A stretch of 49,645 nucleotides of DNA, taken from the NCBI GenBank assembly GCA_013695355.1, contig JACDAQ010000027.1, positions 1 to 49,645 on the forward strand, in the 5' to 3' direction. Of this stretch, positions 35,414-44,226 are shown in pieces. Each line of letters opens with the position of its first letter. The stretch's first letter is position 1. The DNA comes from Candidatus Protochlamydia sp. Its GTDB lineage: Bacteria > Chlamydiota > Chlamydiia > Chlamydiales > Parachlamydiaceae. The translations under genes and the position numbers were made by a program. The notes under the pieces were generated by a model. The model ran no database searches and was not told the DNA's origin. It saw only the letters and a program-made list of their open reading frames with translations.

Positions 35414-36364
35414 ATGAAAAATTTTTTTTATAAATTTTTATTTTTTTCATTTTTTTTCATAATTGGATTTGTTTGCCTTAATATAATTTTATCTTCCTTT
35501 CTACTGGATCAAGCAGAGGAGGAATATTATAAAGAAGGAAAAAAATTTTGGGAGTGGCCCTCCTCTTACGGACCCATAAATCTCCATTATGTCGAAAAAG
35601 GTGAGGGTCCGAACCATATTTTATTGATTCATGGCTTCCGTTTGCACACTTACACTTGGCGCCACCTTATTTATCCCTTATCTAAAGCGGGTTATCATGT
35701 GTGGGCCCTCGATCTAGCAGGTTATGGTCTAAGCGATAAGCCGCAGCATGCTTCTTACAACCCGGAATTTTTCCTAAAGCAGATAGAGGATTTCCTAACT
35801 GCCAAAAATATTTCTTCTGTACACATCATCGGAAATTCAATGGGAGGGGGCTTGGCTTTAAATTTTGTCCTTGATCATCCTGAAAAAGTAAAATCTTTGG
35901 TTTTGATCAGTCCATTGGGCTATCCGCTTGACTTACCCTTTTATCTCTCCTTCACACGTCATTTGGGTCCACTCTGGACACCTTTTTTAGGTACGATTGG
36001 AGTGAGGCAAGGTTTGAAGGGAGTTTTATTTGATTCTAAATCTGTGACGGAAGAACAAGTCGCGGCTTATGCCCTGCCTTATCGATTTTCAGGAGGATCT
36101 ACCGCTTCATTATTGACATTGAAGCAATTTGATAAGGAAAGGCTGGTCCGATTAAGCAAAGAATATCCCTCTATTGAAAACCCGGCACTGATCATCTGGG
36201 GAGATGATGATCAATTAATACCAATAGACCATTTTCATCAATTTAATGCCGACTTTCCTAACTCAGAATGCCTGCTTGTTAATTACTGCGGCCATCTTCC
36301 ACATGAAGAGAAGCCTGAGATCGTATTAGAAGCCATTTTCAAATTTCTTAAAAATCTTCTTTAA
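35414..36364 (+). CDS. Membrane-anchored alpha/beta-hydrolase
   Basis: This 316-residue protein begins with a long Phe-rich hydrophobic anchor (about residues 5-30), so its catalytic domain probably sits outside the cytoplasmic membrane. The hydrolase core shows HGFRLHTYTWRH (oxyanion HG), GNSMGGGLA (nucleophile Ser142), IWGDDDQLIP (Asp264) and CGHLPHEEKPE (His294). The set is a complete alpha/beta-hydrolase triad of the esterase/epoxide-hydrolase-like type. The substrate is unknown. The Shine-Dalgarno is poor. It is monocistronic. Confidence 0.88.
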   Translation: MKNFFYKFLFFSFFFIIGFVCLNIILSSFLLDQAEEEYYKEGKKFWEWPSSYGPINLHYVEKGEGPNHILLIHGFRLHTYTWRHLIYPLSKAGYHVWALDLAGYGLSDKPQHASYNPEFFLKQIEDFLTAKNISSVHIIGNSMGGGLALNFVLDHPEKVKSLVLISPLGYPLDLPFYLSFTRHLGPLWTPFLGTIGVRQGLKGVLFDSKSVTEEQVAAYALPYRFSGGSTASLLTLKQFDKERLVRLSKEYPSIENPALIIWGDDDQLIPIDHFHQFNADFPNSECLLVNYCGHLPHEEKPEIVLEAIFKFLKNLL

Positions 36365-36525
36365 AATAACAATAATTTTAAAAGCTTTTTGACAAAAAAT
36401 AAAGCATGGATGCTTTCAATTAAGAAATTGTAAAGATATTATTAATTAACCTATTCATTTTGATTTTTATTGCAATAATCCATATTGTCTAATATCTTAC
36501 AAAAAACAATTAAAAAGGAGAAAAA

Positions 36526-36891
36526 ATGAACGTCGATTTTTCAATTTGGCCTACTGTTTCAGCACTTATGGGTCGTTCTGCAGCCATTGCAGGCGCAATG
36601 AAAAATGAGGTAATGAATGAAAAGCAAGGAGTTGTATTTAATGCTTTAGATATGACTATAAGTTGTTTAGCACTCAAAACCTTAAATAAGTTTGGAATGG
36701 AAATAAATGCAACTAATCTCTTTCTTTCCAGAATGATCGGCTTTACTACATCCTTTGTGATCACAACGTTGACCTTAGGTGAATTTTCTATTAGTGTCGC
36801 AGCTGCAATGAGTGTTTCTTCTGTAGCATGGGGTTACATATTGGCTCCAACTAATAACATGGCGCATTTCTTTCTAAACAACCCCCTTTAA
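36526..36891 (+). CDS. Small hydrophobic hypothetical protein
   Basis: The 121-residue product has AAAAGGAGAAAA just before its ATG, the best Shine-Dalgarno in this part. Two hydrophobic segments (about residues 68-85 and 87-108: FTTSFVITTLTLGEF; SVAAAMSVSSVAWGYI) follow a mixed N-terminus. No family is recognised. An intrinsic terminator follows directly. A small Inc-like or phage-holin-like protein are both possible; neither is established. Confidence 0.6.
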   Translation: MNVDFSIWPTVSALMGRSAAIAGAMKNEVMNEKQGVVFNALDMTISCLALKTLNKFGMEINATNLFLSRMIGFTTSFVITTLTLGEFSISVAAAMSVSSVAWGYILAPTNNMAHFFLNNPL

Positions 36892-36901
36892 AAATACTAG
36901 T

Positions 36902-36938
36902 GGCAATTCTGCAAACTTAGATTGCAGAATTGCCTTTA
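36902..36938 (+). terminator. Terminator of the 36526 gene
   Basis: GGCAATTCTGCAA (36902-36914) pairs perfectly with TTGCAGAATTGCC (36922-36934), followed by TTTATA. It may serve the convergent helicase gene too. Confidence 0.85.
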
Positions 36939-36966
36939 TACCAAGGGAATTCAAAAATTGCGTATA
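36937..36966. repeat. Copy of foldback repeat B near a gene end
   Basis: TATACCAAGGGAATTCAAAA followed by ATTGCGTATA, close to the element end in 26052-26077, four bases from the stop of the helicase gene. Confidence 0.5.
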
Positions 36967-36969
36967 TAA

Positions 36970-39348
36970 CTAAGTAATCTTATCAAACCAATTATCATAC
37001 TCCCCTTCAGAATCATCAGCAGAATTAAAAATTGTTGATTCACATGGTTCCATACATTGGGTCTTTTGCATGTCATTATTATGTGTTTGCGGGCCATAAT
37101 TATTATATTGAGCCGTTTGCATACCATAATTATTATAAGTTTGTGGGCAATAGTTATAATGATTATTATTAAAAATATAATCCTGGAAGGGATTGTAAGT
37201 CGAATACGAATCCCCAGGTGATGGAAACATGTAATTGTTAATAACAATAGTGTTATTTTTTATATTGCTTGTTTGAGTGTTCACATTAATTTTTTGATTA
37301 AAATTTATAGTTCCATAATTATTGAAAGTTTGGTTGCTTTCAAAATTATTTGAGTCTTGATGGGATTGGAACTCTTCAAAGTGAGGTTCTTCCATGTTTA
37401 TTTGAGGTCTCATTGAAGGCCATTCAACCTGATAATTAGCCGTTTTTCTTGGCTCTACACAATTTTCTTCTTCCGGTTCGCTGACGCCTATGCGCCGATT
37501 TCCATCAAGCATTTCGTCAAAAAATATTTGGTCACCAAATTCGGGATATTCCACTTCAATAATAATGGCATGCTCTTTATCCTGATGATAACGCAGCAAA
37601 CGACCGCCTCGCTGAGTTGCCATTACTAAAGAACGGGTCGGGCGCAAATTGAAGGCAACTGTATCCATCGGATTGTCATAACCTTCTATGAATTTTTTAT
37701 CGCCTGCTAAAATATGAATTAAACCATCTTTATGTTTTTGAATAATTTCCCTAATGGTTTTTTTGCTCATCTTGGAATGGATACAAGCCGCCCATGTGCC
37801 TTCTCCCTTTATATTGGATATGTTCTCATTCAGGCTAGCAGTGACAGTTTCTGCGTGCATAATGCTGCTGCAAAAAACTAATGCCGGCTTACCAAAAAGA
37901 GGCTCTCCCGTATCAGGATCATGCTCATTCAAATAAATATCCTGCACGATATCAATATTTTTCTTTTGATTTAAAATAAGCTCCAATTCTTCTTTGCTAT
38001 AATCATTTTCGGCTTTTTGCTTAGGCTTAACCTTAAAGCGATGTTGGGCAGCAGGAACTTTAACTCGGACAATTTTCACTCCACTCAATGATTGATTATT
38101 AATCAGAGTGATTAAATCAGTTTTGAAGAGTTGATTTCCAAATATATCGCTCACCTTAGAAAAAGCGCCTTTTGCTCTTTTGGTATTATATTGATCTGTC
38201 GCGGTCAACCCGAGGACCAGAGAACTTTTTTTCATTTCCTGAATTATTTTTGACCTTGATTCCGTTAATGCACTGTGTGCTTCATCTGCCCATACAAGAC
38301 CAAATTCTTTTAATGAAAGCCTTCGATGGTTATTAAAATCTTGTTCCAAACTTTGATAAGTTGTCACCATGATCTGCCCAGCAAAGCGATCTTTAGCATT
38401 GCCATCAAACCGGGAAACTTGGGTCCCAGGAGAAATCTCTTTTATTTTTTCGATCGTTTGGTCCATCAAAAGAGTGGTAGGAACAACAATTAAGGTCGGC
38501 ATACGCACTGCAAATGTTTTTAATAGCATGACAATTGTTTTACCTGCCCCAGTAGGAAGGGTTAGATATCCTCCATTTAAACCATGGATAGAAATATCAT
38601 CTAAAATTGAATGATAAGCTTCTTTTTGATGTTCTCTCAAGTTTATGCCATAGGTCATCTGACAATTGGTTTGCAGCTCTGTAAGACCTTTTTTAATTTG
38701 ATCGCATCTTTTTTGAACGTAATTTGTCTCTTCTTCAGAGGCCATTGAATAAATCCCGTTTAGTTCTGGAAAAAGAGTGCTAATGGGAATATTGAATACA
38801 AGAGCAAAGCTTTTGAGCCAACCAATGACATCAAGTTTTTTAGCTGATTTATCAGTTTTGATAAAAGAACTACGTGCGAAACTGCGTATTGTTTGAATAG
38901 CTTCTTCCCTAACGGAAATACTTTGAGAAGTCTTATATTTCTCTTCTAAAAGAGCTAATTTATAAAAAACCAATTCATAGTTTTTTGAGTTAATTGAATT
39001 AGTATTAAAGTTTTTATCTAAATATAATTCGATATTTTTCAAATGACTTAGGGATTTTTTTGTTTCGTTTGTTTCTTTTAGGCAAATTGCAAGTTCGTAC
39101 TGGACATTTAACAAACTCAAATCCAATAATGAGCAATTATCTGGACAGTATTTTTTGGCTTTTTCATAACAATCAATGGCTTTTTCAAGTATCTCTATAT
39201 CATTAAATTGGTTATGATAATCAAAGTAAGTATCTGCCAACCGTTCATAACTTAAAGCTATTGCAGAATTACAATAATTAACTGTGTCATTATTTTTTAA
39301 ATTTTTATTTCTAGCTAATGAAAAACGTTCAATCTCATCATTATAAAG
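36970..39348 (-). CDS. TPR-SF2 helicase, 3' portion of a split reading frame
   Basis: From the TTG at 39240 it is 756 residues, but coding-quality sequence runs back to the TAA at 39349-39351 (36 more codons with no ATG and no Shine-Dalgarno at the TTG). TPR-like helices (residues 1-120) precede a superfamily 2 helicase: Walker A LPTGAGKT (228-235), DEAH (319-322), LGLTATD, and the motif VI-like ATQRGGRLLR. The C-terminal 120 residues are Asn/Tyr-rich (for example NNYGTINFN). This type is used in restriction and phage-defence or in mobile elements, and could be a virus-like acquisition. The preceding minus-strand ORF is in the same frame; see the finding on the split gene. Alternatives: a pseudogene, or readthrough. 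Confidence 0.75.
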   Translation of the reverse strand, partial: LYNDEIERFSLARNKNLKNNDTVNYCNSAIALSYERLADTYFDYHNQFNDIEILEKAIDCYEKAKKYCPDNCSLLDLSLLNVQYELAICLKETNETKKSLSHLKNIELYLDKNFNTNSINSKNYELVFYKLALLEEKYKTSQSISVREEAIQTIRSFARSSFIKTDKSAKKLDVIGWLKSFALVFNIPISTLFPELNGIYSMASEEETNYVQKRCDQIKKGLTELQTNCQMTYGINLREHQKEAYHSILDDISIHGLNGGYLTLPTGAGKTIVMLLKTFAVRMPTLIVVPTTLLMDQTIEKIKEISPGTQVSRFDGNAKDRFAGQIMVTTYQSLEQDFNNHRRLSLKEFGLVWADEAHSALTESRSKIIQEMKKSSLVLGLTATDQYNTKRAKGAFSKVSDIFGNQLFKTDLITLINNQSLSGVKIVRVKVPAAQHRFKVKPKQKAENDYSKEELELILNQKKNIDIVQDIYLNEHDPDTGEPLFGKPALVFCSSIMHAETVTASLNENISNIKGEGTWAACIHSKMSKKTIREIIQKHKDGLIHILAGDKKFIEGYDNPMDTVAFNLRPTRSLVMATQRGGRLLRYHQDKEHAIIIEVEYPEFGDQIFFDEMLDGNRRIGVSEPEEENCVEPRKTANYQVEWPSMRPQINMEEPHFEEFQSHQDSNNFESNQTFNNYGTINFNQKINVNTQTSNIKNNTIVINNYMFPSPGDSYSTYNPFQDYIFNNNHYNYCPQTYNNYGMQTAQYNNYGPQTHNNDMQKTQCMEPCESTIFNSADDSEGEYDNWFDKIT

Positions 39349-40086
39349 TTAAAAAAAAGTTTTAAAATTTAGTTTAATTTGCTTTTCATCACAATTTTCA
39401 TTTTCATCGGTTAGAGCTTTGATCTTCTCAGAGACGACATCACTCATCCATGATGCATGGTTGTAAGATAATAAAGGGATATGAAATTGATTAATGGTAT
39501 TGAGATAAATACTTAAATTTTTTTTTAAACTAATATCAATAGTATTATTCAAAATTTCAGTGCATTCCTTTTTAAGCCATTCAAATATTTCTTCTTCTTT
39601 TTCTACTATTTCTTTAGAAATTGGGTAAGGATGAACAATTTGCAATAATAAACCGATGCATTTAAGTTTTTCTTCATTTAAAAGATTTTTGGAAAAAAAA
39701 GCATCTAGGTTGAGTTCCTTTTTAAAAGAAAAAATTTCAATTGCTATTTTTTCATAAGCTTGAATAGGAAGTTCTTCGTCGGTGATAGTTTTTTCTTTTT
39801 CTATTTGATTAGCTGTGCTCTTTATCAAATTCAATATTTGTTCTAAATTTTCGATTTTTTTTTGAAAAATATTGCTATTATTTACGATTTTAATTTTTTT
39901 ATTTTGTACTTCTGGATTCAGATCCTCTACTTTTTTTCGCTTTAAACTCTCAGAATCAGTAGGTTCGTCTATTTTTTTCACAAATGGTTTAATGGTAATT
40001 TTGGTTCTACTATTGTTATTATTATTATTTTGTACAGGTTCATTCAAACCATTATTGGTTTTCAGAAAATTATTATTAACATTCAT
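39349..40086 (-). CDS. Asn-rich protein, 5' portion of the split frame
   Basis: Starting at the ATG at 40086 (TTGAGG upstream), the frame gives 245 residues to a TAA at 39349-39351. The longer open frame to 40134 lacks a good ribosome site. The N-terminus is Asn-rich (NNNFLKTNNGLNEPVQNNNN), then comes charged helical sequence, with FEWLKKECTEILNNTIDIS and LSYNHASWMSDVVSEKI late in the product. No domain is recognised. The following 36 codons downstream of the stop are open in the same frame and lead into the helicase. This could be a truncated protein of its own, or half of a 1039-codon gene. Confidence 0.55.
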   Translation of the reverse strand: MNVNNNFLKTNNGLNEPVQNNNNNNSRTKITIKPFVKKIDEPTDSESLKRKKVEDLNPEVQNKKIKIVNNSNIFQKKIENLEQILNLIKSTANQIEKEKTITDEELPIQAYEKIAIEIFSFKKELNLDAFFSKNLLNEEKLKCIGLLLQIVHPYPISKEIVEKEEEIFEWLKKECTEILNNTIDISLKKNLSIYLNTINQFHIPLLSYNHASWMSDVVSEKIKALTDENENCDEKQIKLNFKTFF

Positions 40087-40270
40087 TAAAGACCTCAATT
40101 TATTATTTTGAATAATCATATATAAATATTTCATATGAAAAATAAAAATAGAGTAAAGATTCTGTAAACATTCATAATTAAACTAGATAAATTCAATATT
40201 TTTAACTTGAGATGAAAGTCAAAAAATGAGACAGTACTTTTTTTTATTTTATAAACCCCTGGAGGATTTG

Positions 40271-40846
40271 ATGAATGTGATTATGTATAGTTTTTTAACT
40301 TTTGCAGCTTGTCTGCTTCATTATTCAACCCCCCTACAAGCCACGGAGGCAACTTTGCCAAAACATCCAATTGCAATTATTGAAACAAATCAAGGAACGA
40401 TCGAAGTTTCCTTAAAAAACGATATCGCCCCCAAGGCGACAGAAAACTTTATTAAGCACGCAAAAGATGGCTACTATAATGGTGTCATCTTTCATCGAGT
40501 CATTCCAGGCTTTATGGTCCAAGGGGGAGATCCAACGGGAACAGGCCGAGGTGGTCAGTCCATTTGGAATGCCCCATTTGAAGATGAAGTCACCGACAAT
40601 GTAAAATTTGATCGTCCAGGTGTTTTGGCAATGGCCAATGCCGGCCCAAAAACAAATGGTAGCCAGTTTTTTATTACTACTGCAGCGACGCCATGGTTAA
40701 ATAAAAAACACACAATTTTTGGGGAAGTCACAAAAGGTTATGATGTCGTACAGAAAATAGAAAAAACAAAAACAGGTGGCGCAGACCGTCCTGTTGAAGA
40801 TCAGAAAATTATTAGCATTACCATTCAGGAACCTGCTAAAAATTAA
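40271..40846 (+). CDS. Exported cyclophilin-type peptidyl-prolyl isomerase
   Basis: I place the start at the ATG at 40271, with CTGGAGG five bases upstream; the frame is open for 15 codons more. The 191-residue product has a signal peptide (residues 1-24, ending STPLQA). The cyclophilin domain (about 30-185) is complete: PKATENFIKHAKDGYY, GVIFHRVIPGFMVQGGD with the catalytic Arg, NGSQFFITTA and HTIFGEV. It catalyses proline cis-trans isomerisation during folding of exported proteins. It is alone on the plus strand, with a short hairpin after it. Confidence 0.93.
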   Translation: MNVIMYSFLTFAACLLHYSTPLQATEATLPKHPIAIIETNQGTIEVSLKNDIAPKATENFIKHAKDGYYNGVIFHRVIPGFMVQGGDPTGTGRGGQSIWNAPFEDEVTDNVKFDRPGVLAMANAGPKTNGSQFFITTAATPWLNKKHTIFGEVTKGYDVVQKIEKTKTGGADRPVEDQKIISITIQEPAKN

Positions 40847-40852
40847 TTTCCA

Positions 40853-40876
40853 GAGCGTGTTTTTCTAAACACGCTC
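40853..40876 (+). terminator. Hairpin after the cyclophilin gene
   Basis: GAGCGTGTTT (40853-40862) pairs with AAACACGCTC (40867-40876), loop TTCT, seven bases after the stop codon. There is no T-run, so termination may depend on other factors. Confidence 0.65.
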
Positions 40877-41370
40877 CTCCCTCCCTTAAAATAACACATT
40901 CTTAACTTTGTTAATCACTCTAACAGTGAATTTCTATTAAAATTAGGGATTGAAATCGCTTTAGCGGTAGAAGTTATGAATAAGCCTTTGTAATTATTTT
41001 TTACCATATTCACCATAAAAAGGGTCTCAAAAAGACAAAAGTCAGATAAATGATACTCAAGAAAGACGCCAAGAAAGGAGATGCGGAGACGTAGGAGGAA
41101 TCATTTTAAAGATATTATTGTAAAAAGTTACTTATGCCTTAATCTCTACGCCTCCGCTTTTCCGGCCTCCGCGTTTTGTCTCTCAATGAATCTCAAATTT
41201 ATTGCTTTATAACAAAAGCATGGCACTTCAATAAATTAACGTAGCAATATAGAATTACATGTCTCAATATGAATGCTATTAAACTTAAAGGCAGGCTGAC
41301 AATAAGATGCAGGGAACTATGAATGAAATGATAAATAGGGCGTGTAATAGTTAAGTCATTGGCCAAAAAT
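40877..41370. repeat. Gene-free region with an imperfect GCGGAG-rich inverted repeat
   Basis: This 490-base gap holds no gene I can support. Around 41069-41099 lies GACGCCAAGAAAGGAGATGC then GGAGACGTAGGAG; its imperfect complement lies at about 41143-41185 (TCTACGCCTCCGCTTTTCCG then GCCTCCGCG). This wording resembles the widespread GCAGAGACGCGGAG-type intergenic repeats of unknown origin. A 69-codon minus-strand ORF here begins inside a terminator and is discounted. Confidence 0.5.
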
Positions 41371-41397
41371 CTCGCCATCATAATTAATGATGGCGAG
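41371..41397 (-). terminator. Terminator of the coiled-coil gene
   Basis: CTCGCCATCA (41371-41380) pairs with TGATGGCGAG (41388-41397), followed on the minus strand by ATTTTTGG. It lies 16 bases after the stop of the long coiled-coil gene. Confidence 0.8.
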
Positions 41398-41413
41398 AAT
41401 AGAATCAATTTTT

Positions 41414-44068
41414 TTAAAGGCTGCTGTTCAGTGCTTTTACTACAGATTTTACACGATCGTAAACTTCTTTGTCATAGGGATTTTCTGATTGTTTTTCCAA
41501 TGAATTTATCTGATCTTCAATCATTTGTTTCTCGTTAATAAAATCATCGACCATTTTATATCTGTCATTAAGTTTTAAGTTAGTAATAATTTCTGAATAT
41601 TTAAAAGAATATTTTGGCAATTTTAAATCAAAAAGATAAAAATTATTTTTAATTTGGATATCTTCTAAAAGATCCTTTTTATTTTCTTGGAATTTTTGCT
41701 TTTCCTCAGCAATCCTTTTTTCAAGATGCGCATCATTTATTATTCTGTTTTTTTCTCTTGTTTCTCCATCAATTCCTAAAAGATCGCATAATTTTCCTTT
41801 GTAAAATTCATAATATTGAATTACCTCGTCAATATCATTATGTTTTACTTGATTTTCAAGTCCCATATTTAAAGAAGAATCTGTCCACTCACAATCTTCA
41901 AAATTCCAACCATCTTTCATCGTCCCTAATTCACAAATGATTTTTTTTACTCTCTCAAGTGCTTTTTGAGCTGGAATGAATCCACTCAGTGGATGCTTTT
42001 CCCATGTATCAAAATCCTTAGCGTCTTTGATAGTTAATTGGTCCTTAGGTAAAGATAAAACTTCTACAGCTTTTTGCTTTAGTTTTTCTTTCATTTTTTT
42101 GATTTCTTCTGGATTTATAAAACCATTAGACTGAACGGAATTGATATCCTCATCGAATGAATCTATAAATTCGTTACTCGATTGGTTATTTGTTTTATTT
42201 GGAGATTGGTTGTTTGAATTAATTACATTGTGGTTATCGTTAGAATTATTGTTTTGACGTAGTGGCATTTCCTGAATTTGTGGCTTGATTTCAGGGGCAG
42301 AAGTGCTATGGTTTTGTTGTGAATTATTCTTTTTTTCTAGTTTTAGTTTTAATTCAGTTTGCATATCCATTTGAGGCTGCTTAGGGCTGTTATTGTTGCT
42401 TATTGTATTATTATTCGTAGTAATAGTAGTAGTCGTTGTGGTTGTAGAAGTGCTTGAATTGTTTGTTGGTTTAAGCACTTTTACTGGAGCACCTCGCCCA
42501 CCTCTAAGGCCACCTCTAAGACCACCTCTGGAATCGTTTATAGAACCCCCTCTCTGAATTAAGACTTGATCATCTATCTCGTTATCCTTAATAGGTAAGA
42601 CGTCTTGAGAAATATTATTCAAACGTTTAATTTCATTTTCCAGTTTTTCTTTTTCACTCAATAAATGTAAGTTGTTCTGTTGCAATTGATTATTTTCATC
42701 TTTCAAATTAGCTTTTTCATGATCAATGAAAGTTTGGTTCGAGGTTGATATTGAATTTAATCCTTGCCCAACCTTCTCACTTTCATAAGATATTTTTTGT
42801 GAATTTAGTACATTGATTTGGTTGATGAGATCTAAATTTTTAATTTCCTCATTCTGTTTTTCATTTGCTAAATCTCTTTGAATCTTTTCAAGTTCTTCCT
42901 TTTCTTTGGCCCAAATTTGTTTGTCTTCAGAACGCTCTTTTAAAAGCTCTTCTAATTTCGCTTCGACCGATTTTTTTTCATTTTCCAGTAATTTTAAATC
43001 ATTGGTCAAAATATCCTGTTGAGTTTTTTGATTTGCTATTGAAGAATTTAAATCTCTTTCATTCTGTTCGATTAGAGCGTTTTTTCTTTCCAGTTCAGCT
43101 TTATCAATATTGAGTTGATCGATCTGCTTTTGGGCATCCTGCACAAGCTTAAGCTCCTCCGGTTTGCCTGCAAGCAATTTTTCTTTTAATTCTTTAGCTT
43201 CATTTTGAAGTTTTTGAATCTCATTTCGTAAATTATCGCAACGATCTTCGTGGGCTTGACGGTTAACTACATCTGATTGCTTCAGATTATTGATTTGATT
43301 ATTTAGATTATTCAATTCATTTTCAGAAGCTATCAATTTACTCTTATTTGCGGTATATCCAGCTTCTGCTGCGTTTATTCTTTGTTCTAATTCTTTTTCT
43401 TTCGCCTTAAAGGTATCCTTTAACGCTTGAATATTTCGATCCGATTCTTCTTTCTTAGACTGAATTAGTCTTTGCACTTCTGGACTGGACAGGCCAACTC
43501 TATTTGTTTCCAGTTCGCTGATCCTACCTCTTGCCTCTGTCAGCTGGTTTAGTTTTTCATCATGTTCACTCTGAAGCTGAATTTTTTCCTGTTCTAAACG
43601 TGTGATTGTATTTTCATTACTATTACCATTAAGTATTGAGGGGCCCATATTTTTAAAGCGGGTCTGAAGTAATTGATTGGCCTTGGAGGGATCAAGGAGC
43701 ACAATAAATGGCAAAATTGCTCCTGTGAAAAGGCTTTCCACTGCACGCATTAAATGAACAAGCGCAGAAGAAAGCTCTAAGTCAATAGGAGCACTATATT
43801 CGGGAAAAAAGGCTAAAGCTACGGTATTATAAGGGGAAATAACAACCCCTGTTCCGCTTTTCAGTAAAGCAAGGCCGCTGTGGGCCGCTGTATCGATCAG
43901 AGCAAATATAGGGGTGATCGCGAAGCCCCCTACTCTGGAAGTAATAGGCCCTAGAATGGCGTAACTTGATTGATTAAGGTTATCGATTTGTTGTGTGATA
44001 TAAGCAGTAAAACTAAGATTTTCCAAAGCTGTGACTCTAACAGTCACTAAGTTATTTTCTATTGGCAT
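41414..44068 (-). CDS. Long coiled-coil protein with RGG box and Asn/Thr-rich linker
   Basis: The 884-residue product starts at an ATG after AAGGTGA. Residues about 35-130 are moderately hydrophobic (GGFAITPIFALIDTAAH, LFTGAILPFIVLLDPSKA). A long charged coiled coil spans about 150-500. An RGG box at about 505-530 contains three GGLRGG-type repeats. A Thr run and Asn-rich linker occupy about 540-640. A helical C-terminal domain ends the protein. RGG boxes bind RNA in eukaryotic proteins and are rare in bacteria. No catalytic motif is seen. The whole organisation resembles effectors of amoeba-associated bacteria, but no secretion evidence is available. Confidence 0.75.
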   Translation of the reverse strand: MPIENNLVTVRVTALENLSFTAYITQQIDNLNQSSYAILGPITSRVGGFAITPIFALIDTAAHSGLALLKSGTGVVISPYNTVALAFFPEYSAPIDLELSSALVHLMRAVESLFTGAILPFIVLLDPSKANQLLQTRFKNMGPSILNGNSNENTITRLEQEKIQLQSEHDEKLNQLTEARGRISELETNRVGLSSPEVQRLIQSKKEESDRNIQALKDTFKAKEKELEQRINAAEAGYTANKSKLIASENELNNLNNQINNLKQSDVVNRQAHEDRCDNLRNEIQKLQNEAKELKEKLLAGKPEELKLVQDAQKQIDQLNIDKAELERKNALIEQNERDLNSSIANQKTQQDILTNDLKLLENEKKSVEAKLEELLKERSEDKQIWAKEKEELEKIQRDLANEKQNEEIKNLDLINQINVLNSQKISYESEKVGQGLNSISTSNQTFIDHEKANLKDENNQLQQNNLHLLSEKEKLENEIKRLNNISQDVLPIKDNEIDDQVLIQRGGSINDSRGGLRGGLRGGRGAPVKVLKPTNNSSTSTTTTTTTITTNNNTISNNNSPKQPQMDMQTELKLKLEKKNNSQQNHSTSAPEIKPQIQEMPLRQNNNSNDNHNVINSNNQSPNKTNNQSSNEFIDSFDEDINSVQSNGFINPEEIKKMKEKLKQKAVEVLSLPKDQLTIKDAKDFDTWEKHPLSGFIPAQKALERVKKIICELGTMKDGWNFEDCEWTDSSLNMGLENQVKHNDIDEVIQYYEFYKGKLCDLLGIDGETREKNRIINDAHLEKRIAEEKQKFQENKKDLLEDIQIKNNFYLFDLKLPKYSFKYSEIITNLKLNDRYKMVDDFINEKQMIEDQINSLEKQSENPYDKEVYDRVKSVVKALNSSL

Positions 44069-44226
44069 ATTTTTTCACCTTAAATTGATTTTTTTATACT
44101 CCAAGCATAATTGAGAATATCAATTACTTAAATAAACCAATACTTGTAGCATTGAAAATAATAAAAGTCAAAGTGAATTAAATAAGGTGCCAATTGATTA
44201 ACGAGAGTATCAAAAATTACTTTTTT

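Noticed and set aside
41199-41408. 69-codon minus-strand ORF with hydrophobic residues
   Set aside because: Its first codons run through the terminator hairpin of the coiled-coil gene, it has no Shine-Dalgarno, and it resembles chance AT-rich reading.
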